DNA from: an uncultured Acidobacteriota bacterium
GTDB lineage: Bacteria; Acidobacteriota; Blastocatellia; RBC074
NCBI GenBank assembly: GCA_902825875.1
Contig: CADECP010000001.1
Location: forward strand, 292,280 to 352,395
DNA length: 60,116 bases
Direction of reading: 5' to 3'
This document shows positions 35,858 to 45,248 of the stretch, piece after piece. Under the pieces are notes generated by a model. The model did not search any database. It was not told the origin of the DNA and saw nothing but the letters and a program-made list of their open reading frames with translations. A program made the position numbers and the translations under genes. Position 1 is the stretch's first letter, and each line of letters begins with the position of its first letter.

Positions 35858-36997
35858 TCAGCAGTTAAAGCTGCGAACCGAGTTGATGATTATTTGTTGT
35901 TCTGTTTCTGACAGACTGAAATAAAAAGGGAGTCTTAGTAGTCTGTCGCTGATTTGTTCCGTAATCGGGCAATCACCTATTTTGCCACCAAACTTCCGCC
36001 CCATTGGAGACAAATGGAGCGGCTGATAGTGAAAGACGCTCATTATGCCTAAACGGTTAAGATGTTTAATCAATTTTTGCCTGGCATCAAGTGAGGGCAT
36101 CAAAAGATAGAACAAGTGATATGCTTGTTCGCAATGGGCGGGGATTGTCGGCAAGCCGACTTTATTCATCTCGGCCCAATCAGTCAATTGCTGATAATAA
36201 GTTTGCCAAATCTCTTTTCGTTTAACCTGAATTCGCTCTCGTTCTTCCAGTTGCCCCAGCAAGAATGCCGCGAGCATATCTGACGGCAAAAAGCTTGATC
36301 CGATGTCCACCCAGGAATACTTATCCACTTGCCCGCGAAAGAATCGGCTACGATTGGTTCCCTTCTCGCGGATTATTTCGGCGCGTTCAATATCTTCTTC
36401 TCTATTTAATAAGAGTGCGCCACCTTCTCCGCAAGAAAAGTTCTTGGTTTCATGAAAGCTTAGAGTGGCAAATTGACTAAGCGTTCCAAGGAATTTTCCG
36501 TTGAATTTTCCGAAAAGGCCGTGGGCATTGTCCTCAATTAAGGGGAGATTGGCTAAGGCAGAAATCTTGTTCATTTCGCAAGAGACTCCACCATAGTGCA
36601 TTGCAATGATGGCTTTAGTTCTTTTTGTTATCAGACTGAAAATCTTATCCTCGTCAAGATTCAAAGTATCGCTTCGTATGTCTGCAAAAACAGGAGCAGC
36701 ACCTCTCAGAACAAAGGCATTGATCGTAGAGACAAAGGTGAATGAAGGCACGATAATTTCATCACCGGGTTGTACGTCCAACAACATCGCTGCCATCTCC
36801 AGCGCGTGAGTACAGGACGTTGTTAGCAGGGCTTTTTTTACCCCTAAGGTTTCTTCGAGTAGCCGATGGCAACGTTTGGAGAAATCTCCATCTCCTGAAA
36901 TATGGCCATTGGCTACGGCTTGGGCAAGGTAGTCCATCTCTTTGCCAACCAGACTTGAGCGGTTGAAAGGGATGATGGTCGGCGAATGCTCGTTCAT
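35858..36997 (-). CDS. wecE: dTDP-4-amino-4,6-dideoxygalactose transaminase (WecE/RffA-like)
   Basis: 379 residues, DegT/DnrJ/EryC1 family of PLP-dependent sugar transaminases. IPFNRSSLVGKEMDYLAQA is the WecE start. The PLP lysine lies in FHETKNFSCGEGGAL; other motifs are TTSCTHALEMAAMLL and GDEIIVPSFTFVSTINAF. WecE converts dTDP-4-keto-6-deoxyglucose to dTDP-4-amino-4,6-dideoxygalactose. The upstream gene looks like WecD, the next acetylation step, which supports a dTDP-Fuc4NAc-type product for the exopolysaccharide. Confidence 0.88.
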   Translation of the reverse strand: MNEHSPTIIPFNRSSLVGKEMDYLAQAVANGHISGDGDFSKRCHRLLEETLGVKKALLTTSCTHALEMAAMLLDVQPGDEIIVPSFTFVSTINAFVLRGAAPVFADIRSDTLNLDEDKIFSLITKRTKAIIAMHYGGVSCEMNKISALANLPLIEDNAHGLFGKFNGKFLGTLSQFATLSFHETKNFSCGEGGALLLNREEDIERAEIIREKGTNRSRFFRGQVDKYSWVDIGSSFLPSDMLAAFLLGQLEERERIQVKRKEIWQTYYQQLTDWAEMNKVGLPTIPAHCEQAYHLFYLLMPSLDARQKLIKHLNRLGIMSVFHYQPLHLSPMGRKFGGKIGDCPITEQISDRLLRLPFYFSLSETEQQIIINSVRSFNC

Positions 36998-37030
36998 TAA
37001 AAACTGTCCTTCACGAAAAGCGATAAAAAA

Positions 37031-37765
37031 CTAAAACCATTTGTGGTACCACAGGCCAACTTTTTGAGTGCGAAAACCGCGCCTTTGATAAAGCCGCTGA
37101 GCAGGAATGTTGCGCCCTTGTGTGACAACTCGGACTTCATGCGCTCCTGCGGAATTGAAAAATTGCTGGGCGGTTTGCACCAATAACCGCCCCAAGCCTT
37201 TGCCTTGAGCATTGTCGTCCAATCCAAGCAAACCAATACGACCAATCTCTGGATCATCAAATTGGCAGGTAATAAAGCCAGCAATGCCGTCTTCGTCGCC
37301 GTGTTCGCCAATTTCACAGGTTGCCACAAAAACTTTATGTAACGGGTTTTGACAACTTTGGATCAGCCATTCCTGATATAGCTTTGAGACCCGATCAGCA
37401 GAAAAGCGATTGTCATAACTGAAGCGAGTGTTGCCATACACTTGAGAAGCAATTTTTCGTAATGCAGCCAAGTCCGACTCATGAAATTCGCGTATGGTGG
37501 TATCTAACGACAAAGATTGCGGCTCAACGTTCCAATTAAGCTCAATTCTGATGTCAACAAAATGAAAGCCCGCCCTTTCAGCCAACAAGACACTGTCGTT
37601 GTCTTCGGGTGTACAGAGAAAGTAGAGACAATCAATTCTCTGCTCTTCGCACCATTTCAAAACTTGAGCTAGCTGCGTGGAAGTCAGTCGTTCGCATTCG
37701 ATTCGAGCAATACGCTGCTCAAAAAACTGACTGTCCCATTCCAGTTGTCGGCAAATTTCAAACAT
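37031..37765 (-). CDS. GNAT acetyltransferase, WecD/RffC-like
   Basis: 244 residues from the ATG at 37765 (MFEICRQLEWDSQFFEQRIA). The longer frame extends into the glycosyltransferase and is discarded. The N-terminal domain resembles WecD; a GNAT domain follows, with acetyl-CoA loop DDNAQGKGLGRLLV and the C-terminal AQRLYQRRGFRTQKVGLWYHKWF. WecD acetylates the 4-amino group of dTDP-4-amino-fucose made by WecE. It overlaps the previous gene's stop by eight bases. Confidence 0.8.
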   Translation of the reverse strand: MFEICRQLEWDSQFFEQRIARIECERLTSTQLAQVLKWCEEQRIDCLYFLCTPEDNDSVLLAERAGFHFVDIRIELNWNVEPQSLSLDTTIREFHESDLAALRKIASQVYGNTRFSYDNRFSADRVSKLYQEWLIQSCQNPLHKVFVATCEIGEHGDEDGIAGFITCQFDDPEIGRIGLLGLDDNAQGKGLGRLLVQTAQQFFNSAGAHEVRVVTQGRNIPAQRLYQRRGFRTQKVGLWYHKWF

Positions 37766-39041
37766 TGGAACCAAGCGAGTGAAAAAGCTGCGAGTATTGT
37801 TCAACAACCTGATCTGTTGAATGCGTTTTGATTGCGGCGCAGTAAGCGGAACGACGAACTGCAGTTTCGTTATCAGCCTCAAGTAACCTCAAAATTCCTG
37901 AAGCCAAATCAGAGGTGTCAGCCAGTTCAGCCAGATAGCCGTTTTCCTCGTGGTCAATCAAGTCTGGCGCACCGCCCATATTGAAGGCGACCACAGGCGT
38001 GCCGCACATCATCGCTTCGGGAATCATCATTGGGCCTGCGTCTTCAACCGACGGGCAGACGAAAATGTCTGCCGCCTGATAAGCCAATGCCAGCGTCAGG
38101 TCGTCACGAAGTTGGCCAATGTACTTTCCTGAGTACGGAAGTTTGGCCATAAATTGATTACCGTTGAAACCTGCAACAAGCAGGAAGACGTTCTCTGTCC
38201 GAATTGCCGATGATTCAATGCGCATTCGCATTTCAGTCAAAGCTTTCAGCAACTGCGGCATACCTTTCCGGCGATCTTCCAGGTATGTCGCTCCGATGAA
38301 GATAATTTTCATGTCATTCGGCAAATGCAGCAAATCGCGCGCAACGCTTTGCTCAAACGGGCGAAAAGTCCGCGAATCAATTGGATACGGAATCAGTTCA
38401 CAGCGATGATTCTGAAAAAGCGAACTCTGTTTGAGCTTTTGCCTTCCCCAGCTTGTCGGCGCGACAAAACAAATTGGCAGATCAGCCAGAGCTTCTTTCT
38501 TTCTAAGCCAAACTATCTGCGAATGATCGGTGGCATGAGACGGAGTTAGTTGTGGACAGTTTCCGCATTTACGAGTGAAACCGTCGCAACCAAAAGAGTA
38601 ATGACAGCCGCCGGTCAACGGTTCTTGATCGGCCATCACCCAAACAATCGGACATCGAAAATGATCGTAAAGCTGGCGAATCGCACGAATATCCAGTAGG
38701 CCCGTGATCCAATGCAAACAAACAATGTTGGGCGGCGTTTTTTGCTCAGCGAACAATGCCGACAAATTGATTTGCGATGGCGGGTCAAAGTTGAACATGT
38801 AATTGGCTGAAGGCTGCTGGCGATGCAATATCGGAATATGCCGCCGCGCCCTTTCCAGACGACTACTCCACTGGCGCGGTTCAGGCGGCGGGGCTTGCAT
38901 AACCGTGTCGTCATCTGATTTTTTTCGCAGAACAATCATTTGCGAATCATGCCCGGATTCGCGCAACGCTGTGTGCAAGCGATAAGCAGCTTTCGCTGCT
39001 CCTCCATTAATGTCATCGGTCGAAAAATGAAGAATTCGCAT
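37758..39041 (-). CDS. GT4-family glycosyltransferase
   Basis: 427 residues from the ATG at 39041, which shares one base with the upstream stop (TGATG). The N-terminal GT-B half has HFSTDDINGGAAKAAYRLH. The C-terminal half has FVCPSVEDAGPMMIPEAMMCGTP and VVAFNMGGAPDLIDHEENGY, containing the E-x7-E motif of GT4 enzymes. A CxxxxxxxxxxCxxC-like cluster (YSFGCDGFTRKCGNCPQL) is seen near residue 170. It transfers a sugar during repeat-unit assembly; the donor is unknown. Confidence 0.9.
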   Translation of the reverse strand: MRILHFSTDDINGGAAKAAYRLHTALRESGHDSQMIVLRKKSDDDTVMQAPPPEPRQWSSRLERARRHIPILHRQQPSANYMFNFDPPSQINLSALFAEQKTPPNIVCLHWITGLLDIRAIRQLYDHFRCPIVWVMADQEPLTGGCHYSFGCDGFTRKCGNCPQLTPSHATDHSQIVWLRKKEALADLPICFVAPTSWGRQKLKQSSLFQNHRCELIPYPIDSRTFRPFEQSVARDLLHLPNDMKIIFIGATYLEDRRKGMPQLLKALTEMRMRIESSAIRTENVFLLVAGFNGNQFMAKLPYSGKYIGQLRDDLTLALAYQAADIFVCPSVEDAGPMMIPEAMMCGTPVVAFNMGGAPDLIDHEENGYLAELADTSDLASGILRLLEADNETAVRRSAYCAAIKTHSTDQVVEQYSQLFHSLGSNV

Positions 39042-39994
39042 CAAATTTGAGAGAACTTTTCAGCTAGGCGATTGTTCAAACGACGCCAGAGTTGTCGGAT
39101 GCTGAATTGGTCTTGGCCAGTGGGGTTACGCCATCCCTCGGTCACGCAAAAATTTTCCTGAATCAGATGGTCAGTCTCGGCGCAGTGAAAAACAAAGGGC
39201 GGATGTTTCAGCGGGAATTCGATGCCATTGGTTGGCATATTCGCAAATGCTCCATCGCCGAAAGTGTGCGTCGCATCTTCGCGAAAGCCTATGTTGGAAA
39301 CCAGATTGATTTCAGGAAAGACGCGAAAGCCACTGTTAATCCAACACGCCAGCAACCATTGATAATCCCAGATGTCGTCGGCATTGCTGTCGTAAACGTG
39401 CTGAAACTTTTCCTGCCAATAACGGCAATGAACCGGGTCGGGAAACATTTGTTCAATGATTTTTGATTCGACGACGGTTGGCCAAAGCTTCATTTTGTAA
39501 TCGAAATGCCGCCAGGCCCTGCGCCACGAAGCCCATCCCCACGAACTGCCGAACCGGGAGAAATGATAGCTTTGAATTGGCGACTTCAATTCGTTCAGAA
39601 AATTCACGCCGCCGATCATCATCACTCGTTCATCTTGGCTGTAAAGCCTCAGCAGTTCTTCGCAGTAAGGAAAGAATGTCGAATGCGGCAGGCAATCGTC
39701 TTCGAGAATAATCGCTTCTTCGACGGTGTCGAAAACCCAGCTAATTCCGGTGGCCGGTCGCAATCCGCAGCCCAGATTCGTGTCGGAGTAATTAGTCAGG
39801 ACTTCGCAATTCCAATCCACGCGACGAATGACTTCGCGCGCAGCCTGGCACTTTTCAACATCATCCGGGCGGCCTGGGCGTGGTCCGTCGGCAATCACCA
39901 GAAGCTTTTCCGGCCTGGACTGGGCAATAGCCTCCAGCACACGAGCTGTAAAATCCGGGCGATTGAAGATTATCAGGGCAACAGGCGTCTTCAA
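39041..39994 (-). CDS. GT-A glycosyltransferase (family 2-like)
   Basis: 317 residues. The N-terminus is PVALIIFNRPDFTARVLEAI, then VIADGPRPGRPDD, and the metal-binding motif EEAIILEDDCLPHSTFF. The acceptor region is FSRFGSSWGWASWRRAW. Proteins like this are annotated as nucleotide-sugar transferases in exopolysaccharide loci. Acceptor and donor are unknown. Confidence 0.83.
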   Translation of the reverse strand: MKTPVALIIFNRPDFTARVLEAIAQSRPEKLLVIADGPRPGRPDDVEKCQAAREVIRRVDWNCEVLTNYSDTNLGCGLRPATGISWVFDTVEEAIILEDDCLPHSTFFPYCEELLRLYSQDERVMMIGGVNFLNELKSPIQSYHFSRFGSSWGWASWRRAWRHFDYKMKLWPTVVESKIIEQMFPDPVHCRYWQEKFQHVYDSNADDIWDYQWLLACWINSGFRVFPEINLVSNIGFREDATHTFGDGAFANMPTNGIEFPLKHPPFVFHCAETDHLIQENFCVTEGWRNPTGQDQFSIRQLWRRLNNRLAEKFSQI

Positions 39995-40086
39995 GCGTTT
40001 TGAGTTTGGAAATTGAAAAGAAAGGAAAGTAATTTATCGGCGGCAAGCGATTTTTCGATCAAACCACTTGCCGCTGACATTTTGGC

Positions 40087-42510
40087 TTACCGGCGAGCTG
40101 CTTGTTTTTCGCCGTAACCGTAGCTGCCATAAGTCGAAAGGTAGGAATCATATCCTTCGCGTTTGATGTCCAGATTGTTGAGCACCACGCCAAAGATTTT
40201 CGCACCGACACTGCCAAGCTCCTGACGTGCGCGGCGAACAATGTCTCGCGTACTGCGTCCGGCTTGAACCACCAGAATCACCCCATCAACCATTGTCGAA
40301 AGAATCACCGGATCTGTAACGTTAATCAATGGCGGCGAATCAATCAGTATGTGATCGTATCTTTCGCCAAGCTCTTTCAACAACAACCGCATACGCTCGG
40401 AACTGATTAACTCAGCCGGGTTGGGCGGGATTGGGCCGCAAGGCAGCACAGACAGATTCGGAACCCACAGTTTGTTAATCAACGGATCAATTTCGACCTG
40501 ACGCGACAAGAAAGTGGACAGTCCTTGCGATTGCCCCATCTTGAAAACTCTGTGAACCGTGGGACGGCGCAAATCAGCGTCAATCAACAACACCGAAGAG
40601 CCAAGTTGAGAAAGCGAAATCGCTGTATTGATTGCAGTGGTCGTCTTCCCTTCTCCGGGCTGTCCACTGGTGAAAAGGATGGTTTTCGGCGGATTACCAG
40701 CCGCTGACAAAAGCACAGAAGTTCGCAGCATTCGATAGGCTTCAACAACGGACGAAAGCTGGTCGAGCGTAACAAGTTTCGTCAATTTGCCTTGAGCGCC
40801 TGCGGCAGCAAAACTTCCGGTCAATGCGCGGCCTTCATTGGGGCTGACCGATAAGGCTTGTGCGGGTTCGGCTTTCTTCTTTTCGGCCATCACTCTTGGT
40901 GCGACAGTTGAAATCGCTGGAATAACTGCCAGCGTAGGCAATTGCGCGATTCGTTCAATGTCTTCAACACTTTTGACCGTGTTGTCCAGATATTCAAGGA
41001 AAAATGCCAGGCCAATCGCGGCAAGCAGGCTAACCAAAAAACCAACCAGAATTGTCCTGAGCCGTTGCGGGCCAATCGGCACATTCGGAATTTCGGCGGT
41101 TTCGACAACTTTCAAATTGTTGTGCTGCTCAACAAGCTGCAAATCGGCCTGCTTGGTCTTGTTGAGAAATTCCGTATAAAGTCCGCGGGCAGTGTCCAGT
41201 TCGGCCTGAAGAGTGGCAAAACGAATCGAAGCCTGGTTTTGCTGAACGGTTTCGCTCTTGGCAATGTCGAGCGAACGTTTCAATTCTGCTTCTTCACGAA
41301 CAGACCGCTCATAATCCGTTTTGAGTTTATCCTCGAACGAACGTTGATTGTCGGCGATTTGGCTTTGCAGAACTTTGATCTTCTCTTCCACTTCAGCCAC
41401 TTTGGGGTTTTCCGGTCCGAACCTGATGCTCAACTGCGATTGCTCGACCTGCAATTCACCGAGCTTCTGCTTCAAAGTCGCAGTTTTCAGATCGGAAAAC
41501 GCTTCAGGGACTTGATTGACCTTTCCACGTTTAACCTCGTCGTAAAGCGAGCCTTTCAGCATGCGCTCTGTTTCCGCTTTCATCACCTGAACACTCAATC
41601 CAGACAGCTTTTCAGCCGTCAATGATTGTTTTCCGTCTGTGGAAAAAATTTCGTTGCGCGCAGTGTAATCGGCCAATGCCGACTCAGCTTGTTGAACCTT
41701 CGTTTTCAACTCACGAGTCGAACGCTCCAGCCATCCAGACGTATCGGTAAATTTTTCCGTGCGACGGTTCCAACTTCGATTGATGAAGTTGTTGATCGCC
41801 GTGTTGACAATTGCTGCGGTCAATTCCTTGTCGGTGTGCTCAAACGAAATTTCCATAATGTTCGTTTGAGCCATGGACTCGACTTTGAATTTATTTCTCA
41901 AGACATTTACGTAAGGAGCCAATCGCTTGCTCTCCTCAGCAGTGCGCTCCTGCATATTGATTGACTGACTTACGATGTTCGTATCTTCTTGCTGTCTGTC
42001 GTCGCCGCCCACCTGACTGGAAACCCGCCCGCTGATTTCACGAACTGCATCCAAGATGGATTTTTTCCGCATGCTCTCAGTGAACTTTGGGTTTTGATCC
42101 AGTTGCAACAGAATCACGACGTCTTCCAGCAATGGTCGGCTAAGAAAGATAACTTTCTTAGTGTTCAAGCTGTCGGAATCCTCGAACTGCACAACCTGAT
42201 CTTTTGCTTTGACGATCATCGGCGAATCGCGCTGAACTTCTATGCTGCCGGTTGAGCGATAAACAGATGGCGTGCGAAAAATCTCAACCGTAATCAAAGT
42301 CGTGGCGATGGCGACAATTACAGCCACAAGCCACTTTCGTTTGCGAATCGTTCGCAGAATTTCGCGCAAATGAATGCCGTTGGGAGATTCATTGCCGTAC
42401 CCATATCCATAACCATAAGAACCGCCAACTCGTGGGGTTGCGAATGGTCTCATGATGGCTGTTTCTTCGGTGGTCAGTGTTTTTTCCAGACCATTTCTTT
42501 CTTCTGCCAT
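40087..42510 (-). CDS. Wzc-like polysaccharide co-polymerase and tyrosine autokinase
   Basis: 807 residues. An N-terminal Wzz domain is bounded by helices at about 55-75 and 495-520, with long coiled coil between (about 270-430). The C-terminal BY-kinase has Walker A TSGQPGEGKTTTAIN (about 610), Walker A' LLIDADLRRP (about 645) and Walker B HILIDSPPLIN (about 722). The tail is tyrosine-rich (YDSYLSTYGSYGYGEK) and would be autophosphorylated. An unusual second YG-rich stretch is at about 28-42 (GGSYGYGYGYG). It sets chain length and coordinates export with the Wza-like protein encoded upstream. Confidence 0.92.
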   Translation of the reverse strand: MAEERNGLEKTLTTEETAIMRPFATPRVGGSYGYGYGYGNESPNGIHLREILRTIRKRKWLVAVIVAIATTLITVEIFRTPSVYRSTGSIEVQRDSPMIVKAKDQVVQFEDSDSLNTKKVIFLSRPLLEDVVILLQLDQNPKFTESMRKKSILDAVREISGRVSSQVGGDDRQQEDTNIVSQSINMQERTAEESKRLAPYVNVLRNKFKVESMAQTNIMEISFEHTDKELTAAIVNTAINNFINRSWNRRTEKFTDTSGWLERSTRELKTKVQQAESALADYTARNEIFSTDGKQSLTAEKLSGLSVQVMKAETERMLKGSLYDEVKRGKVNQVPEAFSDLKTATLKQKLGELQVEQSQLSIRFGPENPKVAEVEEKIKVLQSQIADNQRSFEDKLKTDYERSVREEAELKRSLDIAKSETVQQNQASIRFATLQAELDTARGLYTEFLNKTKQADLQLVEQHNNLKVVETAEIPNVPIGPQRLRTILVGFLVSLLAAIGLAFFLEYLDNTVKSVEDIERIAQLPTLAVIPAISTVAPRVMAEKKKAEPAQALSVSPNEGRALTGSFAAAGAQGKLTKLVTLDQLSSVVEAYRMLRTSVLLSAAGNPPKTILFTSGQPGEGKTTTAINTAISLSQLGSSVLLIDADLRRPTVHRVFKMGQSQGLSTFLSRQVEIDPLINKLWVPNLSVLPCGPIPPNPAELISSERMRLLLKELGERYDHILIDSPPLINVTDPVILSTMVDGVILVVQAGRSTRDIVRRARQELGSVGAKIFGVVLNNLDIKREGYDSYLSTYGSYGYGEKQAARR

Positions 42511-42582
42511 AAATTCTTTTCTTAAACCTCAGCAGTAAAACCGCCTGTGGTGGGACAGACGGCTGAATTGAACACCTGGGAT

Positions 42583-43740
42583 TTATCGTGTGCCAACTGG
42601 AACGCGCAAAGCCAGTCCGGTTCCCATCGCCATCAACAACGCACCTGCCACAGATTTAACCGTACTGTTCGGAACGAGAATAATATCGTTAGGATAAATG
42701 GGGATGTCTTCAGTGCCGCCTTTGTTGATAACGGCTCCGATGTTGACAGAAATTTCATTGAATTTTCCGGTCATTGGGTCTTCGCGGAAAATGATGCCTT
42801 TGTCGAGCTTGGCTTTGAAATACGGGCCTTGCGACAGCGTTATTGCCTGACGAAGCGTCATGCCTTCTCGGTATTGATACTGACCAGGCGAACGAACTTC
42901 ACCGGAAACATAAAAGACCTCGGCAGGCGGAATGTAAACAACATCTCCTGGCTGAATCAGCACATTCTGGTCGAAGCGGCCTTTCGCCAGTCCGCCGATT
43001 TGTGCCCGCTGCAATTCAAATTCTGTATCACCTTCGATTGCCGTATTCGAGCCTTTGGCGTTATCAATCGCCTGTGCAACAGGAGTAGACGGAGCCGTAT
43101 CTGTAGTCCCTTCGTTTTTTTGCGCTCTGGCTTCAAGTTTTTCCGGCTTGGCTTTGACCTCACGAACAATGTAGGCAGTCGAGCCGTGTTTTTCCTGCAA
43201 ACCGCCGGCAATTGTTATCAGCTTGAATAGCGAAGGCCGGCCTTGAATGATGTAAACCCCCGGCGCTTTGACAGCTCCTTGAATGAAAAAAGTCCGGCTG
43301 TTGTATTGTTTGACCGAAACAAACACTCTGGGATCTTTCAGATAACGACCCCTTAAACCATCAGCAATCATTTTGCCGACTTCGTCCGGCGTCCGGCCTT
43401 CAACTTTCATCGAACCCAAATAATACATAGGGATATTCCCGGAACTGCTGATCTGAAAGTTTCCGGAAAGTTCTGGCGCATCCTGAATGATGACCTCAAT
43501 CACATCACTTGGTGACAATCTGTAATCTTCATCAGCAGCAATAATTACGTCCGGGCCGACTCTCGGCCTGATTTGATTCGGATTATCGCCGCTACCGTCG
43601 GACTTGTTCGTATTTGGAATGCCTGAACGAACCGGCGGCTGCTGAGCCAATGCAGGAGAAGCCAAAAACATCGAAAATGATAATGTCCAGATTGCCACGC
43701 GGCCAACCACCTGCTTTAAGAACGAAACTGCTTTATCCAC
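42583..43740 (-). CDS. Wza-like polysaccharide export protein (SLBB)
   Basis: 385 residues from the GTG at 43740, preferred because GGAGG lies seven bases upstream and a signal peptide follows (VSFLKQVVGRVAIWTLSFSMFLASPALAQ). A GTG at 43806, overlapping the previous stop, is the alternative. The Poly_export domain has YRLSPSDVIEVIIQDAPELSGNF and RYLKDPRVFVSVKQYNSRTF. Two SLBB-like segments follow (GVYIIQGRPSLFKLITIAGG and GQYQYREGMTLRQAITLSQG). It should form the outer-membrane export channel. Confidence 0.9.
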   Translation of the reverse strand: MDKAVSFLKQVVGRVAIWTLSFSMFLASPALAQQPPVRSGIPNTNKSDGSGDNPNQIRPRVGPDVIIAADEDYRLSPSDVIEVIIQDAPELSGNFQISSSGNIPMYYLGSMKVEGRTPDEVGKMIADGLRGRYLKDPRVFVSVKQYNSRTFFIQGAVKAPGVYIIQGRPSLFKLITIAGGLQEKHGSTAYIVREVKAKPEKLEARAQKNEGTTDTAPSTPVAQAIDNAKGSNTAIEGDTEFELQRAQIGGLAKGRFDQNVLIQPGDVVYIPPAEVFYVSGEVRSPGQYQYREGMTLRQAITLSQGPYFKAKLDKGIIFREDPMTGKFNEISVNIGAVINKGGTEDIPIYPNDIILVPNSTVKSVAGALLMAMGTGLALRVPVGTR

Positions 43741-43802
43741 AACAATACCTCCAACGTACGAAATCACGTCGGCTGAAAAACCGCTGCCGCGTGAAATCGA
43801 AC

Positions 43803-45236
43803 TCACTCGAATTGTGCCTGCGTGGCCTTATCGGCAGCCACGCTAATATTAGAAATCGCAGCCGTCAAAACCAGAAAAAGTAAGGCATTAGACGGTAGCT
43901 GAAGATTAAAATCAAACAGACTGTGAACAAGAATCGCTACAACGCCACCGCCACAGCCCAAAGCCATTCCTGACATCACCACTTGGCGATGTCGCATCGC
44001 ACGATTGATGTCTTTGAAAAGAACGACCAAAAACCAGATCGTCAGAAAAACTCCGATTACTCCGCAGTCAGCAATGATTTGCAGGTAATCGTTATGCGCC
44101 TGACTGACTATCAATGCGCCATTGCTCTTTGTGAACAGAGGGAATGCCGTTTCATAGGCTCCCAAACCGACTCCGGTTTGCCAATTAGCGCGAATCATTT
44201 CCATCGTGTCGCGCCAAATCCAAAAACGCCCATCAAGAAATCTTTCATCCTGATTGCCTGTATTTTCCACTGCGCCACTCAATTCGACCTGGCTAACCCG
44301 CTTCACGACTTCATCACCACCAATCCACAAAACTCCAATAACGATCGCTGACACAATCAGAATAACGGCCAACATTTGAAGCAGAAAGAGCGGTGTGCGA
44401 CTGCGAATTTCATAACCACGAAACCGCTCAATCGCAGGCTTTGCCCCAAAAGCCACAACAAAAATAAAACCGGAGAGCAGGCTGAGCATCCCGCCCCGCG
44501 ACAAAGAAAGAAAAACGGCGATTCCCATCATCGCTGCGGCAAAACAATAAAAAATCGAGATTTCACGATGGACGGAACGAACCAGAAACATCGCCAAAGG
44601 GATCGGCGCAATCATTTCCAGATAACCAGCAAAGTGATTGTGATTAACAAACGAACCGAATGGAGCCGTCGGAGGAGTGCTCGGCTGAATAAGCCAGTAG
44701 TATTTCCCGTTCCAGGTGTATTTTTGAATCAGCCCAAAAACCGCCAAGCCAAGACCGAACAAAATAAGAAAACTTCTGAGCCAAAGCAGCCGCCTGCCGC
44801 TCACAAAAAAGTTGGCAAAGATCAGAAATGCAATCAGCAAAATCCCAAGAACTTCCAGCGCCAACCGTGTCGCTTCCACATCAAGTGAAATGGCGAACCT
44901 CTTACCTGTTTCGTCGAACCGGGAAACCGTCTGCAAAAATCCGTAGATCAAAAAAGCACAAAGCGGCCAAAGAGTCGCAGGAATCGTGACTATTATTCGC
45001 TTGTCCAAAACTGCTTTCGCAATCCAAAGTACGCTTAGCGTCAGGACAAACACTCCAAAAACCGAAATTGACCAAGATTCAACCGCGCCAAACGCCAATG
45101 CGGTGAACATCAACAGCAATAGCGCGCCAAGCGAAATCAGGCTTCCCAAGGCATCTTCTTTTTCTTTCTCAGCCCCTTTGTGCTGCTCTACCTTTTCGGG
45201 CGGATATTCACGAGTTAGATTGTCTGCTGGCACCAA
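43803..45236 (-). CDS. O-antigen ligase / polymerase-like membrane protein (Wzy-type)
   Basis: 477 residues with about a dozen hydrophobic segments, including SLGALLLLMFTALAFGAV and LWPLCAFLIYGFLQ. The large periplasmic part has FVNHNHFAGYLEMIAPIPLAM and GVGLGAYETAFPLFT followed by AHNDYLQIIADCGVIG, which match the Wzy_C (O-antigen ligase/polymerase) family. It would link or polymerise repeat units on the periplasmic side. It lies directly upstream of the export channel gene. Confidence 0.88.
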   Translation of the reverse strand: MVPADNLTREYPPEKVEQHKGAEKEKEDALGSLISLGALLLLMFTALAFGAVESWSISVFGVFVLTLSVLWIAKAVLDKRIIVTIPATLWPLCAFLIYGFLQTVSRFDETGKRFAISLDVEATRLALEVLGILLIAFLIFANFFVSGRRLLWLRSFLILFGLGLAVFGLIQKYTWNGKYYWLIQPSTPPTAPFGSFVNHNHFAGYLEMIAPIPLAMFLVRSVHREISIFYCFAAAMMGIAVFLSLSRGGMLSLLSGFIFVVAFGAKPAIERFRGYEIRSRTPLFLLQMLAVILIVSAIVIGVLWIGGDEVVKRVSQVELSGAVENTGNQDERFLDGRFWIWRDTMEMIRANWQTGVGLGAYETAFPLFTKSNGALIVSQAHNDYLQIIADCGVIGVFLTIWFLVVLFKDINRAMRHRQVVMSGMALGCGGGVVAILVHSLFDFNLQLPSNALLFLVLTAAISNISVAADKATQAQFE

Positions 45237-45248
45237 TCAATCGCTCCG

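Noticed and set aside
37766..37882. Longer start for the WecD-like gene
   Set aside because: The extra 39 residues are encoded within the glycosyltransferase gene and the WecD-like start begins at 37765.
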